From the NCBI RefSeq assembly GCF_012952295.1, contig NZ_JABBCH010000001.1, positions 496,001 to 560,000 of the forward strand: DNA of 64,000 nt, written 5' to 3'. Both the position numbers and the translations under genes were made by a program. This stretch comes from Crystallibacter degradans (GTDB taxonomy: Bacteria; Actinomycetota; Actinomycetes; Actinomycetales; Micrococcaceae). The notes below the pieces were generated by a model. The model did no database searches and was not told the origin of the DNA. It saw nothing but the letters and a program-made list of their open reading frames with translations. Each line of letters starts with the position of its first letter. The stretch's first letter is position 1. Below are positions 36,184-45,937 of the stretch, piece by piece.

Positions 36184-37248
36184 ATGTGGGAGGAGCGGGC
36201 CTACCGCGTCCGCAGGAACATCGCGGTACTTGCCGTCACCGGGCTGGGCGTCAGCGAACTGCACGCCGAGGCTATCCGTCTGGTCTGCCGGGAGATCAGC
36301 ACCGAGCTGACCTGCTGGGCCACCATCGATCCGGAAACCCTGGTCATCAGCACCATGGCCAGCGGCAAGACGAGGATTCCGGTGGAGTATGAGCCGCTGC
36401 TGGCGGAGGCCGAATATGCGACGGCGGAACCCCATCGGTTTGCCGCGCTGGCCGCCCGCAAGCAGTCGGTCGCCGCGCTGTCCGAACTGCCGGAGCGCGA
36501 GCGTAGGCACAGCATCCGGCTCAACCAAGTGTGGCGGCCGCTTGGTCTGGACCGCGAACTGCGCGTCCTTTTCCTGGCCGACGGCGCATGCTGGGGCGCG
36601 GCGGGAATGGTCCGTTCCGGCCGCGACTTCACTGCTCGGGAGATGGAGTTCCTCGCTGCCGTGGCTCCGGCCATCGCCTCAGCGACCCGGCTGGCGGTGC
36701 GCTCCGAACTGCACGGCGCTCCGTCCGGAACCGGCCGGGCCATCGTCGTCACCGGGCCGCAGGGAGAACTGCGGTCGGCAACACCGGGTGCATTGGAATG
36801 GCGGAACCGGCTGGACGAGATCTCGCCGGGCCGCTTCCTGACCATGATGAGCGTGATGGCGGCCGGAGCGCGCACCTCGCCAACAGGTGAGTTCCGTGCG
36901 AAGCTGCGCGATGCCCGCGGGCACTGGGCCATCCTCCACGCGTCCCCGTTGCTCGGCGCGGAGGACGCCTCGACCGCCGTCGTGATTGAACCGGCCGCCG
37001 GTCAGGAGCTGGTCGCCCTGCTGCTGGCCGCCTACGGGCTGACTCCGCGCGAGCGTCACATCTGCGCCGAGGTCATTGCCGGACGTTCGACGGGGGACAT
37101 CGCGGACCGGCTCTTCATCTCGGCGCATACCGTGCAGGACCACTTGAAGTCCGTCTTCGCCAAGGTCGGCGTCCACAGCCGCGGCGAACTGGCGGCACGC
37201 CTGCGGCCCGAACCGGTGGAGCCCGACAAGGAAACCATCGCGCCCTGA
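36184..37248 (+). CDS. LuxR-type transcriptional regulator with GAF-like N-terminus
   Basis: 354 aa. C-terminal helix-turn-helix (about 280-345): LTPRERHICAEVIAGRSTGD, ADRLFISAHTVQDHLKSVFA, VGVHSRGELAARL. The N-terminal 240 residues look like a GAF/PAS-type sensor (FLADGACWGAAGMVRSGRDF, FTAREMEFLAAVAPAIASAT), as in a common actinobacterial group of cytosolic sensors. Divergent from cupin-DUF1304, which it may control. Ligand unknown. Confidence 0.85.
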   Translation: MWEERAYRVRRNIAVLAVTGLGVSELHAEAIRLVCREISTELTCWATIDPETLVISTMASGKTRIPVEYEPLLAEAEYATAEPHRFAALAARKQSVAALSELPERERRHSIRLNQVWRPLGLDRELRVLFLADGACWGAAGMVRSGRDFTAREMEFLAAVAPAIASATRLAVRSELHGAPSGTGRAIVVTGPQGELRSATPGALEWRNRLDEISPGRFLTMMSVMAAGARTSPTGEFRAKLRDARGHWAILHASPLLGAEDASTAVVIEPAAGQELVALLLAAYGLTPRERHICAEVIAGRSTGDIADRLFISAHTVQDHLKSVFAKVGVHSRGELAARLRPEPVEPDKETIAP

Positions 37249-37287
37249 GGCGCGCACCGCCGTCGTACTTGGTTTGCCGCTCCCCCT

Positions 37288-38346
37288 TTATCGAGTGGTC
37301 GGTTCCGGCGTCCGGTCGGTGCGGTCCGCTTCTGCCTTTGCCACCACGTGCTCCCGGAGCGCGGGCATGATGGTTTCGCCGTAGACCCGCAGGGTCTCTT
37401 CTTTGTTGTCGTGCTGCAGGTAGCCGGCGAACTGGGTGACGCCGAGGGCCTTGAGCTTTTCCAGTTTCTCGATGTGCTGCTCCGCCGTGCCGAGCACGCA
37501 GAACCGGTCAACTATCTCGTCCGGGACGAAGGACGTGTGGGTGTTGCCGGCCCGGCCGTGCTCGTTGTAGTCATAGCTGTCCCGCCCGGCAATGTAATCG
37601 GTCAGGGCCTGCGGCACCGCGGAGTCCGAGCCGTACTTGGCCACAATATCCGCCACGTGGTTGCCCACCATGCCGCCGAACCAGCGGCACTGGTCGCGCA
37701 TGTGTTCCCAGTCCTGGCCCACGTACATCGGCGCGGCCACGCAGAACTTGACGGCCAGCGGATCCCGTCCGGCATTGGCGGCTGCCTGGCGCACGGTCTG
37801 GATCATCCATTCGGCAATGTCCACATCGGCCAGTTGCAGGATGAAGCCGTCGCCCACTTCTCCGGCCAGCTTCAGCGCCAGCGGACCGTAGGCGGCAACC
37901 CACACCTCCAGTTCGGACCCTGCGCTCCACGGGAACTGCAGGGTGGCCCCGTTGTATTCGACCGGGCGCGAGTTGGCCAGTTCGCGGATCACGTGGATGG
38001 CCTGGCGCAGTGTCTTCAGCGTTGTCGGCGCGCCGTTGATCACGCGTACCGCAGAGTCGCCGCGGCCAATTCCGCACACCGTCCGGTTGCCGTACATCTG
38101 GTTCAGGGTGGCGAAGGTGGACGCCGTGACAGTCCAGTCCCGCGTGGCCGGATTGGTGACCATGGGGCCCACCTTGATGGTGCGTGTCTCGGCCAGGATC
38201 TGGCTGTAGATCACGTACGGTTCCTGCCACAGCAGGTGCGAATCGAAGGTCCAGACGTAGTCGAACCCGTGCTCTTCGGCCTTTTTCGCCAACGCCACGG
38301 TGCGCGCGGCCGGCGGGTTGCATTGGAGTACTGTTCCGAATTCCAT
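37288..38346 (-). CDS. LLM-class flavin/F420-dependent oxidoreductase, hydantoin cluster type
   Basis: 352 aa luciferase-like TIM barrel. Begins MEFGTVLQCNPPAARTVALA and carries GFDYVWTFDSHLLWQEPYV, GPMVTNPATRDWTVTASTFA and NRTVCGIGRGDSAVRV. It resembles the subfamily (CPS_4043 type, from memory) found beside dihydropyrimidinase genes. The next gene upstream is such a hydantoinase, 7 bases away. It may perform a reduction or oxygenation in pyrimidine/hydantoin breakdown. Cofactor could be FMN or F420; F420 is favoured by the F420-0 importer 3 kb away. Confidence 0.8.
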   Translation of the reverse strand: MEFGTVLQCNPPAARTVALAKKAEEHGFDYVWTFDSHLLWQEPYVIYSQILAETRTIKVGPMVTNPATRDWTVTASTFATLNQMYGNRTVCGIGRGDSAVRVINGAPTTLKTLRQAIHVIRELANSRPVEYNGATLQFPWSAGSELEVWVAAYGPLALKLAGEVGDGFILQLADVDIAEWMIQTVRQAAANAGRDPLAVKFCVAAPMYVGQDWEHMRDQCRWFGGMVGNHVADIVAKYGSDSAVPQALTDYIAGRDSYDYNEHGRAGNTHTSFVPDEIVDRFCVLGTAEQHIEKLEKLKALGVTQFAGYLQHDNKEETLRVYGETIMPALREHVVAKAEADRTDRTPEPTTR

Positions 38347-38353
38347 GGCGCTC

Positions 38354-39775
38354 CTAGATCAGGTACTGGCTGGGAGCACGCCTGAGGTACTGCCCGTGCG
38401 TCTTGCTGCCCAGGTACTGGTTGTCGTCGACAATGACGCGGCCGCGGGAGAGGACGGTATCCACGTGGCCGTCGATCTCGAAGCCTTCCCACGCGGAATA
38501 GTCCATGTTCATGTGGTGGGTCTTCTCCAGCCCGATCGACGTATGCCCTTCAGGGTTGTAAATAACGACGTCGGCATCGGCCCCGGGGGCGATGACGCCT
38601 TTGCGTCCGTACATGCCGAACATCCGTGCAGGGGTGGTGCTGGTGATTTCCACCCAGCGCTCCAGCGGGATCTTGCCGTCCACCACTCCCTGGTAGATCA
38701 GGTTCATCCGGTGCTCCACACCGCCGATACCGTTGGGGATCTTGGAGAAATCGCCCACGCCCATGTCCTTCTGCCCCTTCATGCAGAACGGGCAGTGGTC
38801 GGTGGAGACCATCTGGAGATCGTTGGTCCGCAGCGCCTGCCACATGTGGTCCTGGTGATGCTCAAGCTTGGAGCGCAAGGGCGTGGAGCATACCCATTTG
38901 GCCCCTTCGAAGCCCGGCGCCCCCAGCTGGTCTTCCAGCGAGAGGTAGAGGTACTGCGGGCAGGTTTCGCCGAAGACGTTCTGGCCGTTGTTCCGGGCTG
39001 CCGCCAGCTGCGCGACGGCCTGCTTGGCCGAGACGTGGACCACGTACAGCGGGGCGCCGGTGAGATTGGCCAGCATGATGGCGCGGTGGGTGGCTTCCTC
39101 TTCCATCTGCCACGCCCGGGCCACCCCGTGGTAGTACGGATCGGTTTTGCCCTGGGCCAGCAGTTCGGCCACCATGGCGTCGATGGCCGGGCCGTTCTCG
39201 GCGTGCATCATGGTCATCAATCCGGTGTCGGCCCCCACGCGCATCGCCTTGAAGATCTGCGCGTCGTCGCTGTAGAAAACGCCCGGGTACGCCATGAACA
39301 GTTTGTAGCTGGAGATCCCCTCGTCGATCAGGCCCTCCATGGCCTTGAGCGAATCGTCGTTCACGTCGCCGATGATCTGGTGGAAGCCGTAGTCAATGGC
39401 GCATTCGCCGGACGCCTTGTCGTGCCAGGCAGTCAGCGCGTCCATCACCCGCTCGCCGTACTTTTGGATCGCGAAGTCCACGATCGTCGTCGTGCCTCCC
39501 CAGGCAGCGGCACGCGTACCGGTTTCGAAAGTGTCGCTCGCTTCGGTGCCGCCGAACGGCATCTGCATGTGGGTGTGCGCGTCGATCCCGCCGGGAACAA
39601 CGTATTTGCCGGCGGCATCCAGCACGGTGTCCACCGAAGACTTCAGGTCATGGCCCAGCAGGGTGGAGCCGGGCGCCAGCACGGCCAAGATCTTTTCGCC
39701 GTCGATCAGCACGTCGGCTTCGCTGCGGCCTGTCGAGCTGACCACGGTCCCGCCGGTAATCAGGGTTGTAGACAT
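38354..39775 (-). CDS. hydA: dihydropyrimidinase / D-hydantoinase
   Basis: 473 aa amidohydrolase. Metal motif GGIDAHTHMQMPFGG near residue 60, the TTTIVDFAIQ strand, the SSYKLFMAYPG strand with the carboxylated lysine (SYK), MMHAENG, YVVHVSAK and VSTDHCPF complete the binuclear centre. Opens cyclic diamides (dihydrouracil, 5-substituted hydantoins) to N-carbamoyl acids. The downstream amidase gene on the same strand would remove the carbamoyl group. Family length is about 460, so it is complete. Confidence 0.92.
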   Translation of the reverse strand: MSTTLITGGTVVSSTGRSEADVLIDGEKILAVLAPGSTLLGHDLKSSVDTVLDAAGKYVVPGGIDAHTHMQMPFGGTEASDTFETGTRAAAWGGTTTIVDFAIQKYGERVMDALTAWHDKASGECAIDYGFHQIIGDVNDDSLKAMEGLIDEGISSYKLFMAYPGVFYSDDAQIFKAMRVGADTGLMTMMHAENGPAIDAMVAELLAQGKTDPYYHGVARAWQMEEEATHRAIMLANLTGAPLYVVHVSAKQAVAQLAAARNNGQNVFGETCPQYLYLSLEDQLGAPGFEGAKWVCSTPLRSKLEHHQDHMWQALRTNDLQMVSTDHCPFCMKGQKDMGVGDFSKIPNGIGGVEHRMNLIYQGVVDGKIPLERWVEITSTTPARMFGMYGRKGVIAPGADADVVIYNPEGHTSIGLEKTHHMNMDYSAWEGFEIDGHVDTVLSRGRVIVDDNQYLGSKTHGQYLRRAPSQYLI

Positions 39776-39811
39776 CGGGTTTCTCCTGCCAAGTTCTCGG
39801 GGCCGGGCGGC

Positions 39812-40660
39812 TTACGGCGCGACGATCGGTCCGTAGGCATCCGGGCGGCGGTCCCGGTAGAACTGCCAGCTGTTCCGGGCGGTGCGCACCAGGTCCATGT
39901 CCAGGTCGCGGATCAGCAGTTCCTCCTCGCTGCCGCTGCCCAGTTCACCCACGTAGTTCCCCTGCGGGTCCACAACATAGGAGGTGCCGTAGAAGTTCAC
40001 CGCCTCGTCGCCGAACTCGTTGGCTTCCGATCCCACACGGTTGGGCACCACCACGTAGTAGCCGTTGGCGGCCGCGGCGGTCGGCTGTTCCAGTTCCCAC
40101 AAGCGGTTGGAAAGGCCGGGCTTGGAGGCGTTCGGGTTGAAGACCAGATGGGCACCGTTGAGGCCGAGCACCCGCCAGCTTTCGGGGAAGTGCCGGTCGT
40201 AGCAGATGTTCAACCCGACCTTGCCCACCGCGGTGTCGAAGATCGGCCAGCCGAGGTTTCCGGGCCGGAAATAGAACTTCTCCCAGAACTTCTCCACATG
40301 CGGCAGGTGGTTCTTGCGGTACTTCCCCAGGTACGTCCCGTCCGCGTCGATCACCGCGGCGGTGTTGTAGTAGATGCCGGGCTGTTCCTCTTCATAGACC
40401 GGAAGGATGATGACCATATGGTGCTCGGCCGCGAGCTTGGCGAAGCGTTCCGTCAACGGCCCCGGCACCTGCTGCGCGAAGTCGTAGTACTTGCTGTCCT
40501 GGACGATGCCGAAGTAGGGCCCGTGGAACAGTTCCTGGAAGCAGATCACCTGGGCGCCCTCGGCCGCGGCCTTGCGCACAAAGTCTTCGTGTTTCCTGAC
40601 CATGGACTCCTCGTCCCCGGTCCAGGTGGTCTGGGTGAGTGCTGCCCTAACCGTTGTCAT
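39812..40660 (-). CDS. nitrilase-superfamily N-carbamoyl amidase (beta-ureidopropionase type)
   Basis: 282 aa from ATG 40660, preceded by GGAGG; a longer frame upstream is an artefact. The catalytic triad is visible: Glu43 in CFQELFHGPYF, Lys116 in KYRKNHLPHVEKF and Cys153 in LNICYDRHFPE. It converts N-carbamoyl amino acids or 3-ureidopropionate to the amino acid, CO2 and ammonia. Upstream of hydA in the same direction (36 bases), it makes a two-step reductive pyrimidine or hydantoin route. Confidence 0.9.
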   Translation of the reverse strand: MTTVRAALTQTTWTGDEESMVRKHEDFVRKAAAEGAQVICFQELFHGPYFGIVQDSKYYDFAQQVPGPLTERFAKLAAEHHMVIILPVYEEEQPGIYYNTAAVIDADGTYLGKYRKNHLPHVEKFWEKFYFRPGNLGWPIFDTAVGKVGLNICYDRHFPESWRVLGLNGAHLVFNPNASKPGLSNRLWELEQPTAAAANGYYVVVPNRVGSEANEFGDEAVNFYGTSYVVDPQGNYVGELGSGSEEELLIRDLDMDLVRTARNSWQFYRDRRPDAYGPIVAP

Positions 40661-40937
40661 CGACTGCCTCCGATATGCCTTAAGACTGGGCCTAACGTCC
40701 GTCACGTGCCTGAAACGATAGCCGCACCGTGCTTGGAAAACCATGGTCCGAAGTCCGAAACCTCCAACGGAGTTTAAATGGGGCCTATACTCGGTCTCGG
40801 ACCCACCGGTTGCGTATGACCGGCCCGCACGGCCTGGAATTGGGCCGCCGGTCACCGGCTGTCGCCGGTTCCATCGAACAGCGCCCCGGCGCGCTGGCTG
40901 CACATACCACTGCGCCTGGCTGACGAACCGAGGTCCC

Positions 40938-41960
40938 ATGCGCAATTCCGCCTCGTTACGCTCCGTTTTGCCCCTGGTGGCCGCGGCTTCGCTGCTGCTC
41001 GCCGGGTGCGGCGGGCCCGCGCCGGCCGGCTCCGCTCCGAACACCGCGGCAACGAGTCCTGCAGCTGGCCCGGAGGCCGGCTCCGCTCCGGCCTCGGGCT
41101 TTCCGTTCACGGTGGATAACTGCGGCACCAAGGTCACCTTCACGGCGCCGCCGGAGCGTGCCGTCACGATCAAATCCACCAGCACGGAACTGCTGCTCGC
41201 CCTCGGTCTGGGCGAGCGGATGGTGGGAACGGCCTTCGCCGACGGCCCCGTGCCGCAGCAATGGCAGCAGGACATCCCCGTGATCTCCGAACAACTGCCG
41301 GCCCAGGAACCGGTGCTGGCGCTCGAACCGGACTTCGTCTACGCCGGGTGGGAATCCAATTTCTCCGCGGACGGTGCCGGCGAGCGCGCAGCCCTGGGCA
41401 AACTCGGCGTCAACACGTACGTCTCCCCCGCGGCCTGCCAGCAGCCGGGCTACCGGCCGGATCCGCTGACTTTCGAGAACATCTTCGCGGACGTCCGGGA
41501 AATGGGCCGGATTTTCGACGCCGGCGCCGCAGCCGAGCAACTCGTCGCCGAACAGCGGCAGCAACTCGACGCAATCGAGCCGCACAGTAAGGAGCTCTCG
41601 GCGCTCTGGTACAGCTCCGGCTCCGACACCCCCTTTGTCGGCGGCGGCAGCGGAGCTCCCCAGCTGGTGATGGAGGCGGCGGGCCTGCGGAACGTGGCCG
41701 CCGATGTGGACCAGGCCTGGTCCCCGTTGTCCTGGGAAGTTGTCGCCGAGCGGAATCCGGACGTCATTGTGCTGGTGGATTCCAGCTGGGGCAGCACCGA
41801 GAAGAAGATCGGCGTGCTGGAGGCGCATCCGGTGATCTCGCAGCTGGACGCGGTCAAGGAGGGCCGGTACCTGGTGGTCCCCTTCGCCGCTTCCGAGGCG
41901 GGCGTCCGCAGCGTCGAAACGGTCCAGTCCCTGGTGGACCAGCTGGCGGAACTGGATTAG
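40938..41960 (+). CDS. F420-0 ABC transporter substrate-binding lipoprotein
   Basis: 340 aa from ATG 40938. Lipobox LLAGC after a short signal, a Pro/Ala/Ser linker, then the class III (BtuF/FhuD-like) fold: GTKVTFTAPPERAVTIKSTS, MVGTAFADGP and ALEPDFVYAGWE. It is the first of three genes (binding protein, permease, ATPase) followed by cofE. This is the cassette that TIGRFAMs describe as a proposed coenzyme F420-0 importer (TIGR03868, TIGR03869, TIGR03873) in actinobacteria that keep only the last F420 step. Substrate is context-based; cobalamin or siderophore are the usual alternatives for the fold. Confidence 0.82.
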   Translation: MRNSASLRSVLPLVAAASLLLAGCGGPAPAGSAPNTAATSPAAGPEAGSAPASGFPFTVDNCGTKVTFTAPPERAVTIKSTSTELLLALGLGERMVGTAFADGPVPQQWQQDIPVISEQLPAQEPVLALEPDFVYAGWESNFSADGAGERAALGKLGVNTYVSPAACQQPGYRPDPLTFENIFADVREMGRIFDAGAAAEQLVAEQRQQLDAIEPHSKELSALWYSSGSDTPFVGGGSGAPQLVMEAAGLRNVAADVDQAWSPLSWEVVAERNPDVIVLVDSSWGSTEKKIGVLEAHPVISQLDAVKEGRYLVVPFAASEAGVRSVETVQSLVDQLAELD

Positions 41961-41962
41961 GC

Positions 41963-43066
41963 ATGAGCCTGCGCGAGCACTCCGGGCACAAACTAACGAC
42001 GACGGCGCCCGCCACCGTTGCCCGTTCCCGGTCCGGCCGGCAGCCGATATCCGGGGTGTTGTGGGGCGCGGTCCTGCTGGCTGCGCTCGTCGCCTCGGTG
42101 CTGGTCGCCGTCTCGATCGGCCCGGCCAACCTGTCGCCGCTCCAGGTACTCGGATCCGTCCTCCGGCATCTGGGCCTCCGGCCGGAGCACTTCGGCGTCG
42201 CCGTCGAGCTGACCGCCATCCAGGACGGCATTGTCTGGGAGTTGCGGCTGCCCCGGCTGCTCACGGCTGGACTGGTCGGAGCCGGCCTGGCCGTCAGTGG
42301 CGCAGTCATGCAGGCACTCACGCGCAATCCGCTGGCCGATCCCTATCTGCTGGGGCTGAGCTCCGGAGCTTCGCTGGGCGCCGTCGCGGTCCTCCTGCTG
42401 GGCGCCGCCGTACTGCTGCCGGTGGCCGCGTTCGCCGGGGCGATGGCTGCGATGGCGCTCACCCTCGGACTGGCTTCGGCCCTGGGCGTCATCACCCCCA
42501 CCCGAACAGTGCTCGCCGGACTGGCGGTCTCCGCGCTGGCTTCCGCACTGGCCTCGTTCATCATCTTCTTCTCCGCGCAGGGCGATTCCTACCGCGAAGT
42601 GCTCAGCTGGATGATGGGCTCGCTGTCCGCCGCAACCTGGGGCTCCGTCGCCATCACCGGCGTCGCGTTCGCCGTCGCGGGAACGCCGGTGCTGCTGTCC
42701 GGCCGGATCCTTGACGGCTTCGCGTTCGGCGACACCGCCGCAGCGGCGCTCGGGCTGAACGTGACCGCCATCCGCTGGCTCCTGCTGGGCGGAACGGCCG
42801 TGCTCACCGGGGCGATGGTCTCGGTCAGTGGTTCCATCGGCTTTGTCGGCCTGATCCTGCCGCACGCCGTCCGGCTGCTGACCGGCGCACGGCACCGCGC
42901 GCTGCTTCCGCTCTCTGCCCTGGCCGGAGCCCTGTTCATGGTCTGGGCCGACACCTTGGCCAGGACGATATTCGACCCGCGCGAGATCCCCGTCGGCATC
43001 ATTACCGCCTTGTTGGGAGCGCCGGTCTTCATCATCATGCTCTGGCGCTGGAGGAACGCCTCATGA
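41963..43066 (+). CDS. F420-0 ABC transporter permease (BtuC/FecCD type)
   Basis: 367 aa, about ten membrane helices. FecCD signatures: WELRLPRLLTAGLVGAGLAV, GAVMQALTRNPLADPYLLGL and SSGASLGAVAV, then GFVGLILPHAVRLLTGARHR. Two bases after the binding-protein stop, and it overlaps the ATPase gene by 4 bases. The N-terminus has an AACTAACGACGACGGC variant of the repeated word at 41991. Confidence 0.85.
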   Translation: MSLREHSGHKLTTTAPATVARSRSGRQPISGVLWGAVLLAALVASVLVAVSIGPANLSPLQVLGSVLRHLGLRPEHFGVAVELTAIQDGIVWELRLPRLLTAGLVGAGLAVSGAVMQALTRNPLADPYLLGLSSGASLGAVAVLLLGAAVLLPVAAFAGAMAAMALTLGLASALGVITPTRTVLAGLAVSALASALASFIIFFSAQGDSYREVLSWMMGSLSAATWGSVAITGVAFAVAGTPVLLSGRILDGFAFGDTAAAALGLNVTAIRWLLLGGTAVLTGAMVSVSGSIGFVGLILPHAVRLLTGARHRALLPLSALAGALFMVWADTLARTIFDPREIPVGIITALLGAPVFIIMLWRWRNAS

Positions 43067-43932
43067 ATCCGACAACCAGCCCTACACATCCCTTAACCGC
43101 ACGCCGGTCCTCCGGCCAGCCCGCCACGCCGGCTACGTCCGTCCCGCCGCCCGGCGTTTCCCTGCAAGGGCTCGGCCTCGGCTTCAGGGCAGGCGGCAAG
43201 CTCATTCTCGACGGCGTGGACTGCCACGTCCCGGCAGGCACCGTGACCGGGCTGCTGGGTCCCAACGGCGCGGGAAAATCGAGCCTGCTGCAGTTGCTGG
43301 GCGCCGTCGCCGTGCCGCATGCCGGTTCCGTCCAGCTGGCGGGTTCCAACCTCCACGCCCTGCGCCGCAAGGAACGCGCCCGCCAACTGTCCCTCGTGGA
43401 GCAAAGTGCCGACACGGACCTGCCGCTGACCGTGCTGGATGTAGTGCTGCTGGGCCGGCTGCCCTACCGTTCCCTGCTGGCAGGCACGAGTGACGAGGAT
43501 CTGGGCGTTGCCCGCCGCAGCCTCACGGCGGTAGGCCTCGACTGCTTCACGGAGCGTAGGTACAGCACCTTGTCCGGCGGCGAGCGCCAGCGGGTCCAGC
43601 TGGCCAAAGCCCTCGCCCAGGAGCCGGACGTCCTGCTGCTCGACGAGCCGACCAACCATCTGGACATCAACGCACAGCTGGCCACCATGGAACTGGTCCG
43701 GAACCTGGCGGCCGGCGGAGCGGCGGTGCTCGCCGCGCTGCACGACATCAACATCGCCGCCGCTTACTGCGATCAGGTGATCGTCCTGCAGGAGGGCAAA
43801 GTCGCGGCGGCCGGCCCCACGAGCGAAGTCCTGACGCCGGACCTGATCCGCCGGGTCTACGGGGTGGACGCCGTGGTGCTCGAACATCCGCTCACGGGCA
43901 GGCCGCTGGTGGCCTTCAGTCCTGCTTCATAG
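43063..43932 (+). CDS. F420-0 ABC transporter ATP-binding protein
   Basis: 289 aa: about 30 lead residues, then Walker [15 protein letters not shown], signature [15 protein letters not shown], Walker [12 protein letters not shown] and H-loop [11 protein letters not shown]. Typical FhuC/BtuD ATPase. The last 76 bases overlap the 3' end of cofE on the other strand, an unusual convergent overlap. Confidence 0.88.
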   Translation: MNPTTSPTHPLTARRSSGQPATPATSVPPPGVSLQGLGLGFRAGGKLILDGVDCHVPAGTVTGLLGPNGAGKSSLLQLLGAVAVPHAGSVQLAGSNLHALRRKERARQLSLVEQSADTDLPLTVLDVVLLGRLPYRSLLAGTSDEDLGVARRSLTAVGLDCFTERRYSTLSGGERQRVQLAKALAQEPDVLLLDEPTNHLDINAQLATMELVRNLAAGGAAVLAALHDINIAAAYCDQVIVLQEGKVAAAGPTSEVLTPDLIRRVYGVDAVVLEHPLTGRPLVAFSPAS

Positions 43933-44792
43933 CCTTGCCGGTAGCCTTGCCGCCGGCCGGCTTCTAGACCCTCGCGGCGGCCGGCTTCTAGACCCTCGCG
44001 GCGGCCGGTTTCGAGGCCTTCCTCCCGGCCCGCCGCCATGGCTTCCGCCGTGCCCAGCCGGAACATGTCCTGCTCGGCGGACCGGATCAGGGCAGCCGCA
44101 CCCGCGTGGCCAAGGCGCGCGCCGCCGTCGTCGTTATTTGGAACCGAAACCAGGTTGGCCAACCCCCGCACCACGGCGACCGGGCAGCCGCTGGTCTTGC
44201 CTTTGACCAGGTCCGCCGCCCCGGCGATCTCGTCCGCCACAGCGGTGACCGTGGCGCTCAGCCGGCGACCGGCGCTGTCCACCGAACCCCGCAGATCGGC
44301 CAGTGGTGCCAGCCCGGAAACGCCGATCGCCACGTCCGTCTGCCCGTTCCGCCAGGGCCTGCCGAGGGTATCCGTGATCACGACGGCGACGTTCACGCTG
44401 CAGCGCCGGTGCAGTTCGGCGCGGAGCCGGTGCGCCGAGCCATCCGGATCAACGGGCAGCAGGAGGACGGTCCCCTCGGGCGTATTGCTGGCGTCCACCC
44501 CGGCCGCCGCGGAGACTATGCCCAGCCGGTTCTCGACGATGCGGGTCACGCCGTTCGCATGGGCGCGCGTGGCGACAACCCGTACCGTTTCCGCCGTAAT
44601 CGCTTCCTCGCGGTCCGCTGCCCGCCGCACGCGCCCCTCGGCCTTGGATACGATTTTGGACGTGACCGCAAGGATGTCCCCGTCCCGAAGTTCCCCGCGC
44701 ACGGCCTCATGGATGACGGTGGCCAGGTCGTCGCCGGCGGTGATTTCGCCGATGCCCTCGACGGCGAAGACGGACAGCACGCGCCGGCTCAT
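43857..44792 (-). CDS. cofE: coenzyme F420-0:L-glutamate ligase with repetitive tail
   Basis: 311 aa from ATG 44792. The CofE core (about 1-250) has [76 protein letters not shown] and [16 protein letters not shown]. It adds glutamates to F420-0 with GTP, giving the polyglutamyl coenzyme. The core normally ends soon after [10 protein letters not shown]; here about 50 more residues follow, with GRREGLEA repeats and a stretch antisense to the ABC ATPase, suggesting the original stop was lost. Overlaps the next F420 enzyme gene by 4 bases. Confidence 0.9.
   Translation of the reverse strand: MSRRVLSVFAVEGIGEITAGDDLATVIHEAVRGELRDGDILAVTSKIVSKAEGRVRRAADREEAITAETVRVVATRAHANGVTRIVENRLGIVSAAAGVDASNTPEGTVLLLPVDPDGSAHRLRAELHRRCSVNVAVVITDTLGRPWRNGQTDVAIGVSGLAPLADLRGSVDSAGRRLSATVTAVADEIAGAADLVKGKTSGCPVAVVRGLANLVSVPNNDDGGARLGHAGAAALIRSAEQDMFRLGTAEAMAAGREEGLETGRREGLEAGRREGLEAGRRQGYRQGYEAGLKATSGLPVSGCSSTTASTP
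43955..44026 (-). repeat. three 24-base tandem units in the cofE tail
   Basis: Units at 43955-43978 and 43979-44002 are identical (24 bases), and 44003-44026 is a diverged third. On the coding strand they give repeats of GRREGLEA. Likely slippage-prone. Confidence 0.85.
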
Positions 44793-45793
44793 CGGGTCAA
44801 CGCCGGGAGGACTTTTGCGCCGAACACATCGATCCACTCGCGCTGGTTGCGGCCCACGTTGTGCAGGTAGATCCGGTCGAAGCCCAGGTCCGCGAACTTC
44901 TGGATGTAGGCGCGGTGCACGTCCGGATCTTCGGAGATGACCAGCCGGCCTTCGAAGTCTTCCGGCCGGACCAGCTTGGCCATTTGCTCAAGCTCGAACG
45001 GAGACCGGATGTCCCCCTTGGGGAACTTCATCCCGCCGTTGGGCCACTCGGTCATGGCATTGGACAGCGCTTCCTCGTAGGTCGGGGCCCAGCTCAGATG
45101 CAGCTGGAGCACCTTCGGCATACGGGACGGATCCTTGCCCGCTTCCTTGGCGCCGGCGTCGAACCGGTCGAAGAGCATCGCCACCTTATCCAGCGGCGCC
45201 CCCACCGTAATCAGCCCGCCGGCATGTTTGCCCGCTCGCTTGGCCGTGACCGGGCCCGCCGTGGCCACCAGGATTTCCGGCGGCACCTCGGGCATGGTCC
45301 ACAACCGGGTGGACTCCATCCTGTAGTAGGCGCCGTTGTGCCGGACGTCCTTGCCCGCCAGCGAGTTGGTGAAGAGCTTGTTGATGATCTCGATCGCCTC
45401 GAACATCCGGTTGATCCGCTCCGGCGGTTCCGGCCAGTACTGCCCGGTGATGTGCTCGTTCAGCGCCTCCCCCGATCCCAGCCCCAGCCAGTGCCGGCCC
45501 GGATACATGGCGGCCAGCGTCGCCGAGGCCTGCGCCACCATCGCCGGATGCCACCGGAAAGTAGGGCAGGTGACGCCGGGCCCGATGTCGCCCTTGGTCC
45601 GTTCCCCCAGGGCGGAGAGCACATTCCAGACGAAGGCCGATTCACCCTGGGCGGGAACCCACGGCTGGAAGTGGTCTGCCGCCATCACGCCGGAAAAGCC
45701 CTTCTGCTCGGCATATTCGGAGAGCTCAACCGCCTCGCGAGGGTGGAACTGCTCGAGCATCGCGGCATATCCGATAGTCAGTGACGTAGTCAT
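44789..45793 (-). CDS. LLM-class F420-dependent oxidoreductase, G6PDH-like family
   Basis: 334 aa from ATG 45793 (GTGGAAG upstream). Close to the F420-dependent glucose-6-phosphate dehydrogenase family: [20 protein letters not shown], then [39 protein letters not shown] and [17 protein letters not shown]. Enzymes of this TIGR03557-like group oxidise sugar phosphates or alcohols and reduce F420. Coupled to cofE by a 4-base overlap, it supplies or uses the salvaged coenzyme. Confidence 0.85.
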   Translation of the reverse strand: MTTSLTIGYAAMLEQFHPREAVELSEYAEQKGFSGVMAADHFQPWVPAQGESAFVWNVLSALGERTKGDIGPGVTCPTFRWHPAMVAQASATLAAMYPGRHWLGLGSGEALNEHITGQYWPEPPERINRMFEAIEIINKLFTNSLAGKDVRHNGAYYRMESTRLWTMPEVPPEILVATAGPVTAKRAGKHAGGLITVGAPLDKVAMLFDRFDAGAKEAGKDPSRMPKVLQLHLSWAPTYEEALSNAMTEWPNGGMKFPKGDIRSPFELEQMAKLVRPEDFEGRLVISEDPDVHRAYIQKFADLGFDRIYLHNVGRNQREWIDVFGAKVLPALTR

Positions 45794-45937
45794 GATCGAA
45801 TACTTCCACTGGCACGTTGGGGAAAACAATAGTGCTGCTGCCGTGGAACAGATCTAGGGCCCAGCCCCCGCACCCTGTTCCTGCGGCGGCCGCTGTGGCA
45901 CGGTGGATGTATCCATCCCGGCGCAAGGAGCATTAGC

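Noticed and set aside
38300-40777. 825-codon plus-strand frame across hydA and the amidase gene
   Set aside because: It crosses two confident minus-strand enzymes and has no recognisable domain.
43955-44026. Possible CRISPR-like array in the 24-base repeats
   Set aside because: Units are contiguous without spacers and lie in frame within cofE; this is a coding tandem repeat.
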